This document shows positions 39,305 through 48,438 of a DNA stretch of 64,000 nucleotides, one piece after another (the stretch's first letter is position 1; every line of letters starts with the position of its first letter). The translations under genes and the position numbers were made by a program. The stretch covers positions 1 through 64,000 of the forward strand of contig CACNFE010000004.1 in assembly GCA_902619595.1 (NCBI GenBank). The letters are read 5' to 3'. This DNA is from an uncultured Pelagibacteraceae bacterium (GTDB lineage Bacteria > Pseudomonadota > Alphaproteobacteria > Pelagibacterales > Pelagibacteraceae). Below the pieces are notes generated by a model. It did not search any database and was not told where the DNA came from. It saw nothing but the letters and a program-made list of their open reading frames with translations.

Positions 39305-40012
39305 TCAATTTATTATAAAATTAATCACAGATAACGCCGAAATTGCTGCTGTTTCTGAACGAAGAATATTGTCATTTAATTTAATTGTTTCAACATCTTT
39401 AAAATTTAGAATTTTTAACCTTTCCGACTCGGAAAAATCACCCTCTGGTCCAATTAATATGCATAATGGTTTTTTTTCAGACTTTATTAAAGATATTTTT
39501 TTTTTATTAGAATTAAGATCAGTAAAGATTAATTTAATTTTATCTTCATAGGTTGATAGAAAATTTTGAAGCTTTACAGGACTTTCTATCTCTGGTGTGC
39601 AAATTCTGTTTGATTGCTCAGTTGCCTCTATAATAATTTTTTTTAGTCTGTCATTATTTATCTTTCTAACAACACTTCTTTCAAATATGACAGGAATAAA
39701 TTTTGTTACTCCAAGCTCTGTTGATTTTTGAATCATAAAATTAAAATAATTCGATTTAATTGGAGAAAAAGCTAACCATATGTCTACTCTGCTCTCTTTT
39801 GATCTTAACTGTTTAACAATTTGGAACTCAATGCCTGTTTTATTAATTTTTTTTATTTGTGCAATCCATTCTCCTGACTCGTTAAAAACATTAAACTCAT
39901 CATTTTCTCTCAATCTCATAACTTTGCTAACATAGTGAGATTGTTTTTTATCCAAATTCCCAATAAGATTATCAGACAATTTTTTTTGATAGAATAGTCT
40001 TAAATTATTCAT
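39305..40012 (-). CDS. rsmE: 16S rRNA (uracil-1498-N3)-methyltransferase
   Basis: 235 residues. An N-terminal PUA-like part (HYVSKVMRLRENDEFNVFNESGEW) precedes the SPOUT domain with KSNYFNFMIQKSTELGVTKFIPVIFERS near 85, LIGPEGDFSESE near 185, and the closing LNDNILRSETAAISAL. It methylates U1498 in the decoding region of 16S rRNA. Divergent from the HAD gene with 23 bases between starts. Confidence 0.95.
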   Translation of the reverse strand: MNNLRLFYQKKLSDNLIGNLDKKQSHYVSKVMRLRENDEFNVFNESGEWIAQIKKINKTGIEFQIVKQLRSKESRVDIWLAFSPIKSNYFNFMIQKSTELGVTKFIPVIFERSVVRKINNDRLKKIIIEATEQSNRICTPEIESPVKLQNFLSTYEDKIKLIFTDLNSNKKKISLIKSEKKPLCILIGPEGDFSESERLKILNFKDVETIKLNDNILRSETAAISALSVINFIIN

Positions 40013-40035
40013 TAATAATTATATTAATCTGATTT

Positions 40036-40701
40036 ATGAAAAATATTAAAGCAATTATTTTTGATGCATATGGTACTTTATTTGATGTTAATTCCGCAGC
40101 AGAGAAATGTAAAAATAAAATAGGTGATAAATGGGAAGGTTTTGCTAATTACTGGAGAACAACACAACTTGAATATACTTGGCTACGAAGTTTAATGGAT
40201 AGACATAAAGATTTCTGGCAAGTAACAGAAGATAGTTTAGATAAATCTATGAAAGTATTCGATATTGATCTTGAAATGAAAAATGAATTATTAAATCTTT
40301 ACAAAAAACTTTCAACATTTAATGAAGTACCTAAAGTTTTAAAAGACTTAAAGAATAAAAAATTTAAATTATCAATACTTTCAAACGGAACTCCTGGTCT
40401 TCTAGATGAATTAGTAAATAGTAATAATTTAGATAATATTTTTGATGATATTTTCTCAATTGAAAATGTTGGTATTTATAAACCTAGCTCAAAAGTTTAC
40501 GACATGCCAATCAAAAAATATAGTTTCAAAAAAAAAGAAATAGCTTTTTTAAGTGCAAATACTTGGGACGTATCTGCTGGTGGAAATTATGGTTATAATT
40601 CTATTTGGGTAAACAGAAATAATAATGTATTTGATAACTTGGATTATCAACCAAATTATGAAATTAAAAATTTAAATGAATTACTCGAAATAATAAATTA
40701 A
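40036..40701 (+). CDS. HAD hydrolase, L-2-haloacid dehalogenase (type II) family
   Basis: 221 residues. The nucleophile motif is FDAYGTLFDVNSA with Asp at residue 10. WRTTQLEYTWLRSLM near 41 is the specific cap-domain block of type II haloacid dehalogenases. LSILSNGTPGLL near 114, then KPSSKVY and FLSANTWDVSAGGNYGYNSIWVNR near 175, complete the active site. The family hydrolyses (S)-2-haloacids; the in vivo substrate here is not known. 28 bases before the CDGSH gene, apparently the first gene of a five-gene run. Confidence 0.9.
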   Translation: MKNIKAIIFDAYGTLFDVNSAAEKCKNKIGDKWEGFANYWRTTQLEYTWLRSLMDRHKDFWQVTEDSLDKSMKVFDIDLEMKNELLNLYKKLSTFNEVPKVLKDLKNKKFKLSILSNGTPGLLDELVNSNNLDNIFDDIFSIENVGIYKPSSKVYDMPIKKYSFKKKEIAFLSANTWDVSAGGNYGYNSIWVNRNNNVFDNLDYQPNYEIKNLNELLEIIN

Positions 40702-40729
40702 ATTAAAATTAAAAAAGAAAGAGGTATTG

Positions 40730-40966
40730 ATGTTAAAGGGTAAAAAAGCTGGGGAAAGCGCTATTGTGGTTGAGGTCGAAAAGAATAAATCTTATTTTTG
40801 GTGTTCATGCGGATTAAGTTCTAAGCAACCGTTTTGTGACGGGTCGCATAAAAATACAGAATTTAGCCCAGTTAAATTTATAGCAGATGAGACAAAAAAA
40901 ATGTTTTTTTGCACTTGCAAACAAACTAACAATCAGCCATTTTGTGATGGTTCGCATAACAAATAA
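40730..40966 (+). CDS. Dual CDGSH-type iron-sulfur protein
   Basis: 78 residues from ATG 40730, with a Shine-Dalgarno-like AGAGG a few bases upstream. A TTG one codon earlier is less likely. Two CDGSH motifs are present: CSCGLSSKQPFCDGSHKN near residue 26 and CTCKQTNNQPFCDGSHNK at the C-terminus. Each would bind a 2Fe-2S cluster by three Cys and one His (the mitoNEET-like type). It is soluble, with no membrane anchor. Likely an electron or cluster carrier; partner unknown. One base before the DoxX gene. Confidence 0.93.
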   Translation: MLKGKKAGESAIVVEVEKNKSYFWCSCGLSSKQPFCDGSHKNTEFSPVKFIADETKKMFFCTCKQTNNQPFCDGSHNK

Positions 40967-40967
40967 T

Positions 40968-41378
40968 ATGAAAATATTTATAAATAAGATAAATGATTTC
41001 TTCTCAAATTTTGAGGCATTGGCATCTTTATTTTTAAGATTTGGAATAGCAATAGCTTTTTTAATTTATGGTTTAAATAAATTTCCGTTACCACCACAGG
41101 GTCTAATTGAATATTTTGACTTATCTCCTGCTTTAGCATCATTTGTTGCAATTACAGAAGTTTCGGTAGGTGCTGCTTTAATAATCGGAGGATTTATTAA
41201 AAATCCATATGGAAATTTTATTACTCGAATAGCTGGTTTTACAATCGTAATTTTGATGATTAATATATTTGTAATTGCTCATTCAGATTGGTTTATAAAT
41301 ACAAAGCTTTTTACTAGTGTACAAATTTTTCTTTTTATTGGTGGTTTATATTTTTTAATCAAAGGCAATAGATCCTAA
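40968..41378 (+). CDS. DoxX-family membrane protein
   Basis: 136 residues from ATG 40968; the in-frame opening from 40887 lies in the CDGSH gene and is not used. Four membrane helices are seen, with the DoxX pattern LFLRFGIAIAFLIYGLNKFPLPPQG, FVAITEVSVGAALIIGGF and FITRIAGFTIVILMINIFVIA. DoxX proteins are linked to thiol and quinone redox processes in several bacteria. One base separates each neighbour, so it is probably co-transcribed with the CDGSH and pirin genes. Confidence 0.88.
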   Translation: MKIFINKINDFFSNFEALASLFLRFGIAIAFLIYGLNKFPLPPQGLIEYFDLSPALASFVAITEVSVGAALIIGGFIKNPYGNFITRIAGFTIVILMINIFVIAHSDWFINTKLFTSVQIFLFIGGLYFLIKGNRS

Positions 41379-41379
41379 A

Positions 41380-42216
41380 ATGAAACAGATTGAAGTTGAT
41401 AGAATAATAGATCCAATTATTTCCTCTGATGGAGCTGGTGTAAAGTTAAAAAGAAGTATTGGTGTTGATCCAGATTATCTAGATCCATTTCTAATGTTAG
41501 ATGAGTTTGGTTCGGAGAATAAAGATGATTACGTTGGAGGCTTTCCACCACATCCGCATAGAGGAATTGAAACAGTTACTTATATGCTTTCGGGAGATTT
41601 TGAGCATAAAGATAGTGCTGGTGGAAAAGGAAGGATGACGGCAGGTGATGTTCAATGGATGAAGACTGGTAGTGGAATAATTCATTCTGAAATGCCAGCT
41701 ATGAAAGAAGGTAAGCTTCATGGTTTTCAGCTTTGGATAAATATGCCTGCAAAATTAAAGATGAGTAAACCTGAGTATATTTATATAGACTCTAAAAAAA
41801 TGAGAACTCATAAAGACAGCGAGAAAACCGTAAAAGTTATTGCTGGAAAATTTAATAGTACTGAGGGACCAGTTAACAAGCACAATGTTCAACCGTTATA
41901 TTTTGATGTAGTTCTTAATAAAGATAAAATTTTTAATTTCAATTTACCTGAGACCCATAATTCTTTTATTTATTTAATAAATGGAGAAATTAAAGTTGGT
42001 GAAAAAAAACATGAGAAAATCACAGACTCAAAACTAGTTTTACTTACAAAGGGATCAAAGTTAATGGTAGAGTCGTTAATAAAATCAAATTTTTTACTTA
42101 TATCTGGTAAGCCAATTGGTGAAAAGATTGCTAGAGGAGGGCCTTTCGTAATGAATACAAAAGCAGAGATCTTAGAAGCAATAAATGATTACCATAATGG
42201 CACATTCGTAAAATAA
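41380..42216 (+). CDS. Pirin family protein
   Basis: 278 residues with two cupin domains. The metal site is FPPHPHRGIETVTYMLSGDFEHKDSAGG near residue 56 plus SGIIHSEMP near 100. The C-terminal cupin includes HNSFIYLINGEIKVG, and the end has GEKIARGGPFVMNT, typical for pirins. Some bacterial pirins are quercetin dioxygenases, others regulate enzymes; which applies here cannot be read. Two bases before the quinone reductase gene. Confidence 0.94.
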   Translation: MKQIEVDRIIDPIISSDGAGVKLKRSIGVDPDYLDPFLMLDEFGSENKDDYVGGFPPHPHRGIETVTYMLSGDFEHKDSAGGKGRMTAGDVQWMKTGSGIIHSEMPAMKEGKLHGFQLWINMPAKLKMSKPEYIYIDSKKMRTHKDSEKTVKVIAGKFNSTEGPVNKHNVQPLYFDVVLNKDKIFNFNLPETHNSFIYLINGEIKVGEKKHEKITDSKLVLLTKGSKLMVESLIKSNFLLISGKPIGEKIARGGPFVMNTKAEILEAINDYHNGTFVK

Positions 42217-42218
42217 CT

Positions 42219-43193
42219 ATGAAAGTAATAGAAATTAAGAAATTTGGTGGACCAGAGGTATTAGAACTTAAAGATGTCGAAATTGGTAAGCCAGGACCCA
42301 AAGAAGTTTTGATTAAAAATTTATCAATAGGTCTTAATTATATAGATGTTTATCATCGTACTGGTTTATATCCCATACCATTACCAAGTGGAATTGGTCT
42401 AGAAGCATGTGGCGTTATTGAAGAAGTCGGATCTGAGGTAAATTTATTTAAAATCGGAGATAGAGTAAGTCATGCGTCAATGCCTATAGGTGCTTACTCG
42501 GAAAAACAAATTATGCCTCAGGAAAAACTTGTAAGTGTGCCAGATGGCATATCTGATGAAGTAGCATCATGTATAGTATTAAAGGGTATGACTGCTGAAT
42601 ATTTGCTTTATAGAAGTTATATGGCAAAAAAAGGTGATAAGGTACTATTTCATGCTGCAGCTGGTGGAGTTGGACAAATTTTATGTCAATGGGCAAATTC
42701 CATAGGTTGCGAAGTGATAGGTACAGTTGGATCAAAAGAAAAAGAGGAAATTGCAAAAAAAAATGGTTGTCACCATGTGATTAATTATGCAGAAAAAAAT
42801 TTTGTTGAAGAAGTCGAGAAATTATTTGGAAAGAATGCAGTGGATGTAGTGTACGATGGTGTAGGACAAAAAACTTTTGAAGGCTCAATTGAATGCTTAA
42901 AAATAAGAGGTATGATGGTAGCATTTGGAAACGCCTCAGGATATGTAAATACAATTGATGTCAAAAAGCACATAAATACAAAAGGACTTTTTTTTACTAG
43001 ACCGTCGATTGCTCACTATACTATAACTAGGAAAGAGTTAGAAGATTCTGCTAAAAAAGTATTCGATGCAGTAATTTCAAAAAAAATAAAAATAGATATT
43101 TCAAAAAAATATACTCTTGATCAGGCTAAAAATGCTCATGAAGATTTAGAAGCAAGAAAATTAATTGGTCCTGCAGTAATAATACCTAGCTAA
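42219..43193 (+). CDS. NADPH:quinone oxidoreductase, zinc-free MDR family
   Basis: 324 residues. The N-terminal GroES-like domain (FGGPEVLELKDVEIGKPGPKEVLI) is followed by YIDVYHRTGLYP and GLEACGVIEEVGSEV. The Rossmann domain has HAAAGGVGQILCQWANSIG near 143. These are features of QOR (QorA) enzymes that reduce quinones with NADPH. Last gene of the HAD-CDGSH-DoxX-pirin-qor run. The stop overlaps the convergent DUF2721 gene by four bases. Confidence 0.93.
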   Translation: MKVIEIKKFGGPEVLELKDVEIGKPGPKEVLIKNLSIGLNYIDVYHRTGLYPIPLPSGIGLEACGVIEEVGSEVNLFKIGDRVSHASMPIGAYSEKQIMPQEKLVSVPDGISDEVASCIVLKGMTAEYLLYRSYMAKKGDKVLFHAAAGGVGQILCQWANSIGCEVIGTVGSKEKEEIAKKNGCHHVINYAEKNFVEEVEKLFGKNAVDVVYDGVGQKTFEGSIECLKIRGMMVAFGNASGYVNTIDVKKHINTKGLFFTRPSIAHYTITRKELEDSAKKVFDAVISKKIKIDISKKYTLDQAKNAHEDLEARKLIGPAVIIPS

Positions 43194-43594
43194 TCTATGT
43201 GAACGTCCATATCGGACATATGCAAATTTAAGGCACTTGTTGAAATCTGAATTTCTCTAATAAAAAACGCTATAGATATAATCATTGATAGACAACATGA
43301 TCCAAAAATAACTCTAGCTACAAATAAAGTATCTAAATACAGCGCAAATACAGTTAACATATTAAATAGAAAACCAAAAGCTGCGAACATGATAGTCCAC
43401 CTTAGAATAGATATTCTTTTACTTAAGTTAATAAATTGTTTTTTCCATTCAGGAGGGATATGTTTTTCATAAACATGTTCGTCATGCAGTTCTCTTATTA
43501 GTTTACTTAAAGTATGAAATCTATTGCTATAGACACCCATTAGTAACGGTATCGCGGGAAACATTAATGCAGTCACTGTATAATCAATATTCAT
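43190..43594 (-). CDS. DUF2721 family membrane protein
   Basis: 134 residues with three hydrophobic segments. The N-terminal helix leads into MGVYSNRFHTLSKLIRELHDE, an Arg-rich cytoplasmic stretch, then RISILRWTIMFAAFGFLFNMLTVF and SCCLSMIISIAFFIREIQIS. This arrangement matches DUF2721. Function unknown. It is divergent from ubiA across 53 bases. Confidence 0.8.
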   Translation of the reverse strand: MNIDYTVTALMFPAIPLLMGVYSNRFHTLSKLIRELHDEHVYEKHIPPEWKKQFINLSKRISILRWTIMFAAFGFLFNMLTVFALYLDTLFVARVIFGSCCLSMIISIAFFIREIQISTSALNLHMSDMDVHID

Positions 43595-43647
43595 AACGAA
43601 TCAGTTTGATTATGAATCTAGCCTTTGCTATTTACAAGTAAATTCTG

Positions 43648-44517
43648 ATGAAACAAATAAATTATTTTATTGAGTTAACTCGCTTAAAAAAACCGATTGG
43701 GTTCATGCTATTATTTTGGCCATGTTTATGGGGACTAACGATAGCATTTGATTTTTCTAGAGATATTCAAATATTCATTAAATATCTTTTATTATTTTTT
43801 TTAGGGTCGGTATTAATGAGATCAGCTGGATGTATAATTAACGATGTATTTGATAAAGATTATGATAATAAAGTTGAGAGAACAAAATCTCGTCCAATAG
43901 CATCTGGAGCCATATCTGTAAAATTGGCTCTTCTCTACTCAATAATTTTATGTTTAATGGCTTTTTTTGTTCTAATACAGTTTAATTTATTCACAATTTT
44001 ACTTGCACTTGGTTCAATGCCCTTAGCATTTACCTATCCATTAATGAAAAGATTTACTTACTGGCCACAGCTATTTTTAGGAATTACTTTCAACTATGGT
44101 CTTATATTGGGCTGGACATCCATAAATAGTCAAATTGATGCTTTGCCAGTAATATTTTATATAGGAGCCATATTTTGGACATTAGGTTACGACACAATAT
44201 ATGGGTTCCAAGATATTAAAGACGATGAAATTATAGGAGTAAAATCAACATCTATTAAATTTAAAAAAAATCCTAAAATATTTATCTCGGGATGCTTTTT
44301 GATTTTTATTTTATGCTTATTTTATTTAGGTTACAAAATGATGTTTAGTTCAATCTACTTTTTTGGAATTTTTATAATCTCTTTGCATTTGCTTATTTAT
44401 CAAATTAGATTTTTAAATATTAATGATAAATTTAGTTGCTTAAGTAAATTTAAGTCAAATAACCTTATTGGATTTTTAGTTTTTATAAATATTTTAATTG
44501 GAAAAATTATTTTATGA
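43648..44517 (+). CDS. ubiA: 4-hydroxybenzoate polyprenyltransferase
   Basis: 289 residues with about eight helices. The first Asp-rich motif is RSAGCIINDVFDKDYDNKVERTKSRPIASG near residue 58, and the second is YDTIYGFQDIKDDEIIGVKSTS near 187. RLKKPIGFMLLFWPCLWGL is the typical N-terminal block. It prenylates 4-hydroxybenzoate for ubiquinone. Its stop overlaps the msbA ATG (ATGA). Confidence 0.97.
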   Translation: MKQINYFIELTRLKKPIGFMLLFWPCLWGLTIAFDFSRDIQIFIKYLLLFFLGSVLMRSAGCIINDVFDKDYDNKVERTKSRPIASGAISVKLALLYSIILCLMAFFVLIQFNLFTILLALGSMPLAFTYPLMKRFTYWPQLFLGITFNYGLILGWTSINSQIDALPVIFYIGAIFWTLGYDTIYGFQDIKDDEIIGVKSTSIKFKKNPKIFISGCFLIFILCLFYLGYKMMFSSIYFFGIFIISLHLLIYQIRFLNINDKFSCLSKFKSNNLIGFLVFINILIGKIIL

Positions 44518-46256
44518 CAAGTAATTTTCAAATTTTAAAACGTTTATACGTTGATTACTCAAAGAATTATATTGGAAAAATTATTCTTTCAGGAATTTTC
44601 TCATTGATTGTAGCTGGATCAACCTCAGCAATTGCATATCTTCTAGATCCTGCAATAAAGAAAATTTTTGTAGAAAAAGATGAAAATTTAATTTTGATAA
44701 TTCCATTATTTATTATTTTAGCATTTTTTGCAAAAGGCTTATCATTATATGGAGCAAGAGTGCTTATGATCTCTGTTGGTAATGATATTAAAAAAGATAT
44801 GCAGGATGATATGTTAAAATCACTAATTAGAGCTGATACAAATTTAATACAAGATAAACATAGCGGTAAATATTTAAATCATGTGCTTGGTGATACTTCT
44901 CATATCGTGAATTTAGTTAGCACAACAATATTAAATGCTTTTAAAGATAGTTTAACACTTGTTGGTTTATTATGTGTCATGTTTTATCAAAATTGGAAGC
45001 TATCACTTATTGCAATATTAATGATACCTGTCGCAACATTAGCAGCTAAAAGCCTAGGAAAAAGAATTGGAAAAGTAACTACCGAAGCTCAGGAAAAAGC
45101 TGGTGAGGCATCAAAATATTTAATGGAATTGTTTAAGAATCATAAGTTAATTAAAATTTTTCAAAAAGAGTCTTACGAAACGCAAAGATCAAGCAGATTT
45201 CTTAATGATGTGAAAGAAAAAGCAAAAAAAATTGCTATAGTTTTCACTAGAGCAACAGTAATAATGGAACCTTTAACTGGGGTGATGATAGCATTACTTA
45301 TTTTTGTTACAGGAAAACTTATTATAAGTGGTGAAATAGATATAAATAATTTTTTTTCATTTTTAGCTGCAATGATGCTAGCTTACCAACCAGTAAGATC
45401 ATTAGCTACTTTAAATGTTGGAATAAATCAAGGTTTATCAGCAGCTAAAAGAATATTACCAATAATTGATATAGAAAATAAAATAAATGATAATAAGTCT
45501 AGCAATAATTTAGTTTTAAAAAATTGCGATATAGAATTTGAAAATTGCGATTTTAAATACAACGAGAATCAAAACTTAATTTTAAAAAAAATCAATTTAA
45601 AATTCACAGGTAATAAAATGACTGCTCTTGTTGGTCACAGTGGTGCTGGAAAATCCTCGATATTGAATTTGATTCCTAGATTTTATGACAGTATCTCTGG
45701 AGATATAAAAATTGATAATCAGTCAATTTATAAAATTAAACTCGAGGATTTAAGAAAAAATATATCAATAGTTACTCAAGATACGACTTTATTTGATGAT
45801 ACAATAAAAAATAATATTCTATATGCAAATTCTCAATCAAGCGAAAAAGAAATAATGGAAGTTGCGGAAAAGTCATTTGCACATAATTTTATAAAAGATC
45901 TACCGAATAAATATGAAACCATTATTGGTGAAAATGGTCTTAAATTATCAGGTGGAGAGAAGCAAAGAATTTCAATAGCAAGAGCTATGCTTAAGAAGGC
46001 ACCAATAATTTTATTGGATGAGGCAACATCTTCATTAGACGCAGAGACAGAAAGCAAAATACAAGAAGCAATGAGCTTGTTAACCAAAAATAAAACAACA
46101 ATTGTAATAGCACATAGACTTTCAACAATACTAAACTCTCATAAAATTTTCGTTATTGAAAAAGGAGAGGTTGTTGCCGAAGGTACTCATAAAGAATTAA
46201 TGGATAACTCTGAAATTTATAAGAACTTCTATGATAAACAAGTTAGAAGAGATTGA
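44514..46256 (+). CDS. msbA: ABC transporter, MsbA-type lipid flippase
   Basis: 580 residues, an exporter half-transporter with six N-terminal helices and a C-terminal ATPase. Walker A is VGHSGAGKSSI near residue 373; the signature is LSGGEKQRISIARAML, followed by IILLDEATSSLDAE and IVIAHRLST. The following genes waaA, lpxK and lpxL are all lipid A genes. That context favours a lipid A core flippase over a drug exporter. Confidence 0.93.
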   Translation: MTSNFQILKRLYVDYSKNYIGKIILSGIFSLIVAGSTSAIAYLLDPAIKKIFVEKDENLILIIPLFIILAFFAKGLSLYGARVLMISVGNDIKKDMQDDMLKSLIRADTNLIQDKHSGKYLNHVLGDTSHIVNLVSTTILNAFKDSLTLVGLLCVMFYQNWKLSLIAILMIPVATLAAKSLGKRIGKVTTEAQEKAGEASKYLMELFKNHKLIKIFQKESYETQRSSRFLNDVKEKAKKIAIVFTRATVIMEPLTGVMIALLIFVTGKLIISGEIDINNFFSFLAAMMLAYQPVRSLATLNVGINQGLSAAKRILPIIDIENKINDNKSSNNLVLKNCDIEFENCDFKYNENQNLILKKINLKFTGNKMTALVGHSGAGKSSILNLIPRFYDSISGDIKIDNQSIYKIKLEDLRKNISIVTQDTTLFDDTIKNNILYANSQSSEKEIMEVAEKSFAHNFIKDLPNKYETIIGENGLKLSGGEKQRISIARAMLKKAPIILLDEATSSLDAETESKIQEAMSLLTKNKTTIVIAHRLSTILNSHKIFVIEKGEVVAEGTHKELMDNSEIYKNFYDKQVRRD

Positions 46257-47503
46257 TGATATTAACTATCTATAGAATTTTAATTAACTCAATACTTCTA
46301 ATTTCACCAATTATAATTTTATTTAGATTATTTAAAGGAAAAGAGGATCTTAAAAGATTTAAAGAAAAGCTTGGTTTTTTTTCAAAAAAAAAAATTGGTA
46401 AAAAACTAATATGGTTTCACGGTGCAAGCGTAGGTGAATTATTGAGCATAATCCCACTTATTGAAATTCTTGAAAAAGATAAAAGTGTTAATCAAATATT
46501 AATAACAAGTTCAACTATTAGCTCAGCCAGAGTTTTTGGTAAATTTAAATTTAAAAAAACCATACATCAATTTTTTCCAATCGATGCTAATATAATTTCG
46601 AAAAAATTTTTAAATTATTGGAAACCATTTAGTGTAATTTTTATAGACTCTGAGATTTGGCCAAATACCATTATTAATCTAAGTAAAAGAAAAATTCCTA
46701 TAATTCTACTAAATGCTAGAATTACAAAAAAATCTTTTAAAAGATGGTGTTTAATTACAGATTTTGCAAAAAGAGTTTTTCAAAACCTCACATTCACTTA
46801 TCCATGTAATGAGGAAACTTCAAATTACTTAAAGTTTTTTGGTGTAAGTAATATAAAGTTAATTGGAAATTTAAAATTTTCCCAAAAAAAAATTAGGCAT
46901 GACAAAATTCCGCTTCAATTAAAAAAATTTTTTAATAAGAAGATACACTGGTGTGCTTCAAGTACACATAGAGGAGAGGAAGAATTTTGTATTGATGTGC
47001 ATTGTAATCTAAAAAAAAAATATAAAAATATTGTAAGTATAATTATACCCAGACACGTTGATAGAAAAAATGAAATTATTGATATAGCCAAATCAAAAAA
47101 TCTTAAATTCTTTTGTCACAGTTCGGGTAAAGTGATTCCATTGGATACCGAAATTTATTTAGTTGATACATATGGTGAAACAGAGACTTTTTATAATTTT
47201 AGCAAGATTGTTTTTATGGGAGGATCAATTATTAAACATGGTGGCCAAAATCCTTTAGAAGCAGCAAGATATGGTTGCAAAATAATACACGGACCAAATA
47301 TAGAAAATTTTCAAGATATTTATAAACTTTTAGATAAAAATAATATTGCAAAAAAAATAAAATTTAAAAAAAATTTAATAAGCGAAATTAAAAAATCCCT
47401 CAAAATTAAAAAGACCTCTAATTTGATTGTTAGAAAAATCGAGGATATTGGTATAAAGATACTTAAAAATACCTCTGAGGAGATAAAAAAAATTGTTAAA
47501 TGA
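46256..47503 (+). CDS. waaA: 3-deoxy-D-manno-octulosonic acid transferase (Kdo transferase)
   Basis: 415 residues from ATG 46256, which shares one base with the msbA stop; a TTG one codon earlier is less likely. A membrane anchor is followed by WFHGASVGELLSIIPLIE near 52, FIDSEIWPNTIINL near 130, and the C-terminal GT-B motif MGGSIIKHGGQNPLEAARYGC near 324. It attaches Kdo to the lipid A precursor at the inner membrane. Overlaps lpxK by four bases. Confidence 0.95.
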   Translation: MILTIYRILINSILLISPIIILFRLFKGKEDLKRFKEKLGFFSKKKIGKKLIWFHGASVGELLSIIPLIEILEKDKSVNQILITSSTISSARVFGKFKFKKTIHQFFPIDANIISKKFLNYWKPFSVIFIDSEIWPNTIINLSKRKIPIILLNARITKKSFKRWCLITDFAKRVFQNLTFTYPCNEETSNYLKFFGVSNIKLIGNLKFSQKKIRHDKIPLQLKKFFNKKIHWCASSTHRGEEEFCIDVHCNLKKKYKNIVSIIIPRHVDRKNEIIDIAKSKNLKFFCHSSGKVIPLDTEIYLVDTYGETETFYNFSKIVFMGGSIIKHGGQNPLEAARYGCKIIHGPNIENFQDIYKLLDKNNIAKKIKFKKNLISEIKKSLKIKKTSNLIVRKIEDIGIKILKNTSEEIKKIVK

Positions 47504-48438
47504 AATTTAATAAACCAAAATTTTGGGACATTAAAAAACCAAATTTAGTTGCACTTCTCCTTATTCCTTTAACTTTACCAATATTGATCAATAATTTACT
47601 CAGAAAATTTAAAAAAAGAAAAAAATACCCAGATATTTTCTCGATTTGTATAGGAAATATTTATGTCGGTGGCACTGGGAAAACACCATTAGCAATAAAG
47701 TCCAATAATCTATTGAATTCCGAAAAACTAAACTCAGTTATTATTAAAAAGTTTTATAAAAATCAGCTTGATGAACAACTCCTTATAAAAAAGTATTCAA
47801 ATCTAATCTGTAAAAAAAAAAGATTAGATGCAATAAAAGAGGCTAATTTAAAAAAATTTAAATACGCTATATTTGATGACGGATTGCAAGATAAATCATT
47901 AGATTATAATTTAAAAATTGTTTGTTTCAATAACTTGCAGTGGATTGGGAATGGTTTAATTATTCCAGCAGGTCCTTTAAGGGAGAAAATTAATTCAATT
48001 AAAGAATATGATGCGGTAGTAATCAATGGAGATCCAAAATTAAATGTAAATTTAATTTCAGAATTAAAAAGAATAAAGAATAATTTACAAATTTTTGAGA
48101 CAAATTACGAAATATCAAATATAAGTGATTTTGACAGAAAATTAAATTATGTTATTTTTTCTGCAATTGGTAATCCAAAAAACTTTTTTAAACTTTTAAA
48201 AGAAAATAATTTTAATATTTTAAAGGAATTTATCTTTCCGGATCATTATATTTATTCAGATAAAGATATTGAAAGTATTATTAATTATTCAAAGTTAAAT
48301 AATCTAAAAATAATTACTACAGAGAAAGATTATTTAAAAATAAATAAAAAGTTTTTTGATGAAATAAATATTTTAAAACTTGAAATTAAAATATTTAATG
48401 AAAAAAAATTCAAAAATTTTTTAACAAATCAGCTATGA
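47500..48438 (+). CDS. lpxK: Tetraacyldisaccharide 4'-kinase
   Basis: 312 residues. An N-terminal hydrophobic anchor precedes the P-loop-like CIGNIYVGGTGKTPLAI near residue 50. AIFDDGLQDKSLDYNLKIVC near 125 has the conserved DDGxQ. The late FPDHYIYSDKDIESI block is also conserved. It phosphorylates lipid A disaccharide at position 4'. Four-base overlaps on both sides (ATGA) tie it to waaA and lpxL. Confidence 0.96.
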   Translation: MKFNKPKFWDIKKPNLVALLLIPLTLPILINNLLRKFKKRKKYPDIFSICIGNIYVGGTGKTPLAIKSNNLLNSEKLNSVIIKKFYKNQLDEQLLIKKYSNLICKKKRLDAIKEANLKKFKYAIFDDGLQDKSLDYNLKIVCFNNLQWIGNGLIIPAGPLREKINSIKEYDAVVINGDPKLNVNLISELKRIKNNLQIFETNYEISNISDFDRKLNYVIFSAIGNPKNFFKLLKENNFNILKEFIFPDHYIYSDKDIESIINYSKLNNLKIITTEKDYLKINKKFFDEINILKLEIKIFNEKKFKNFLTNQL

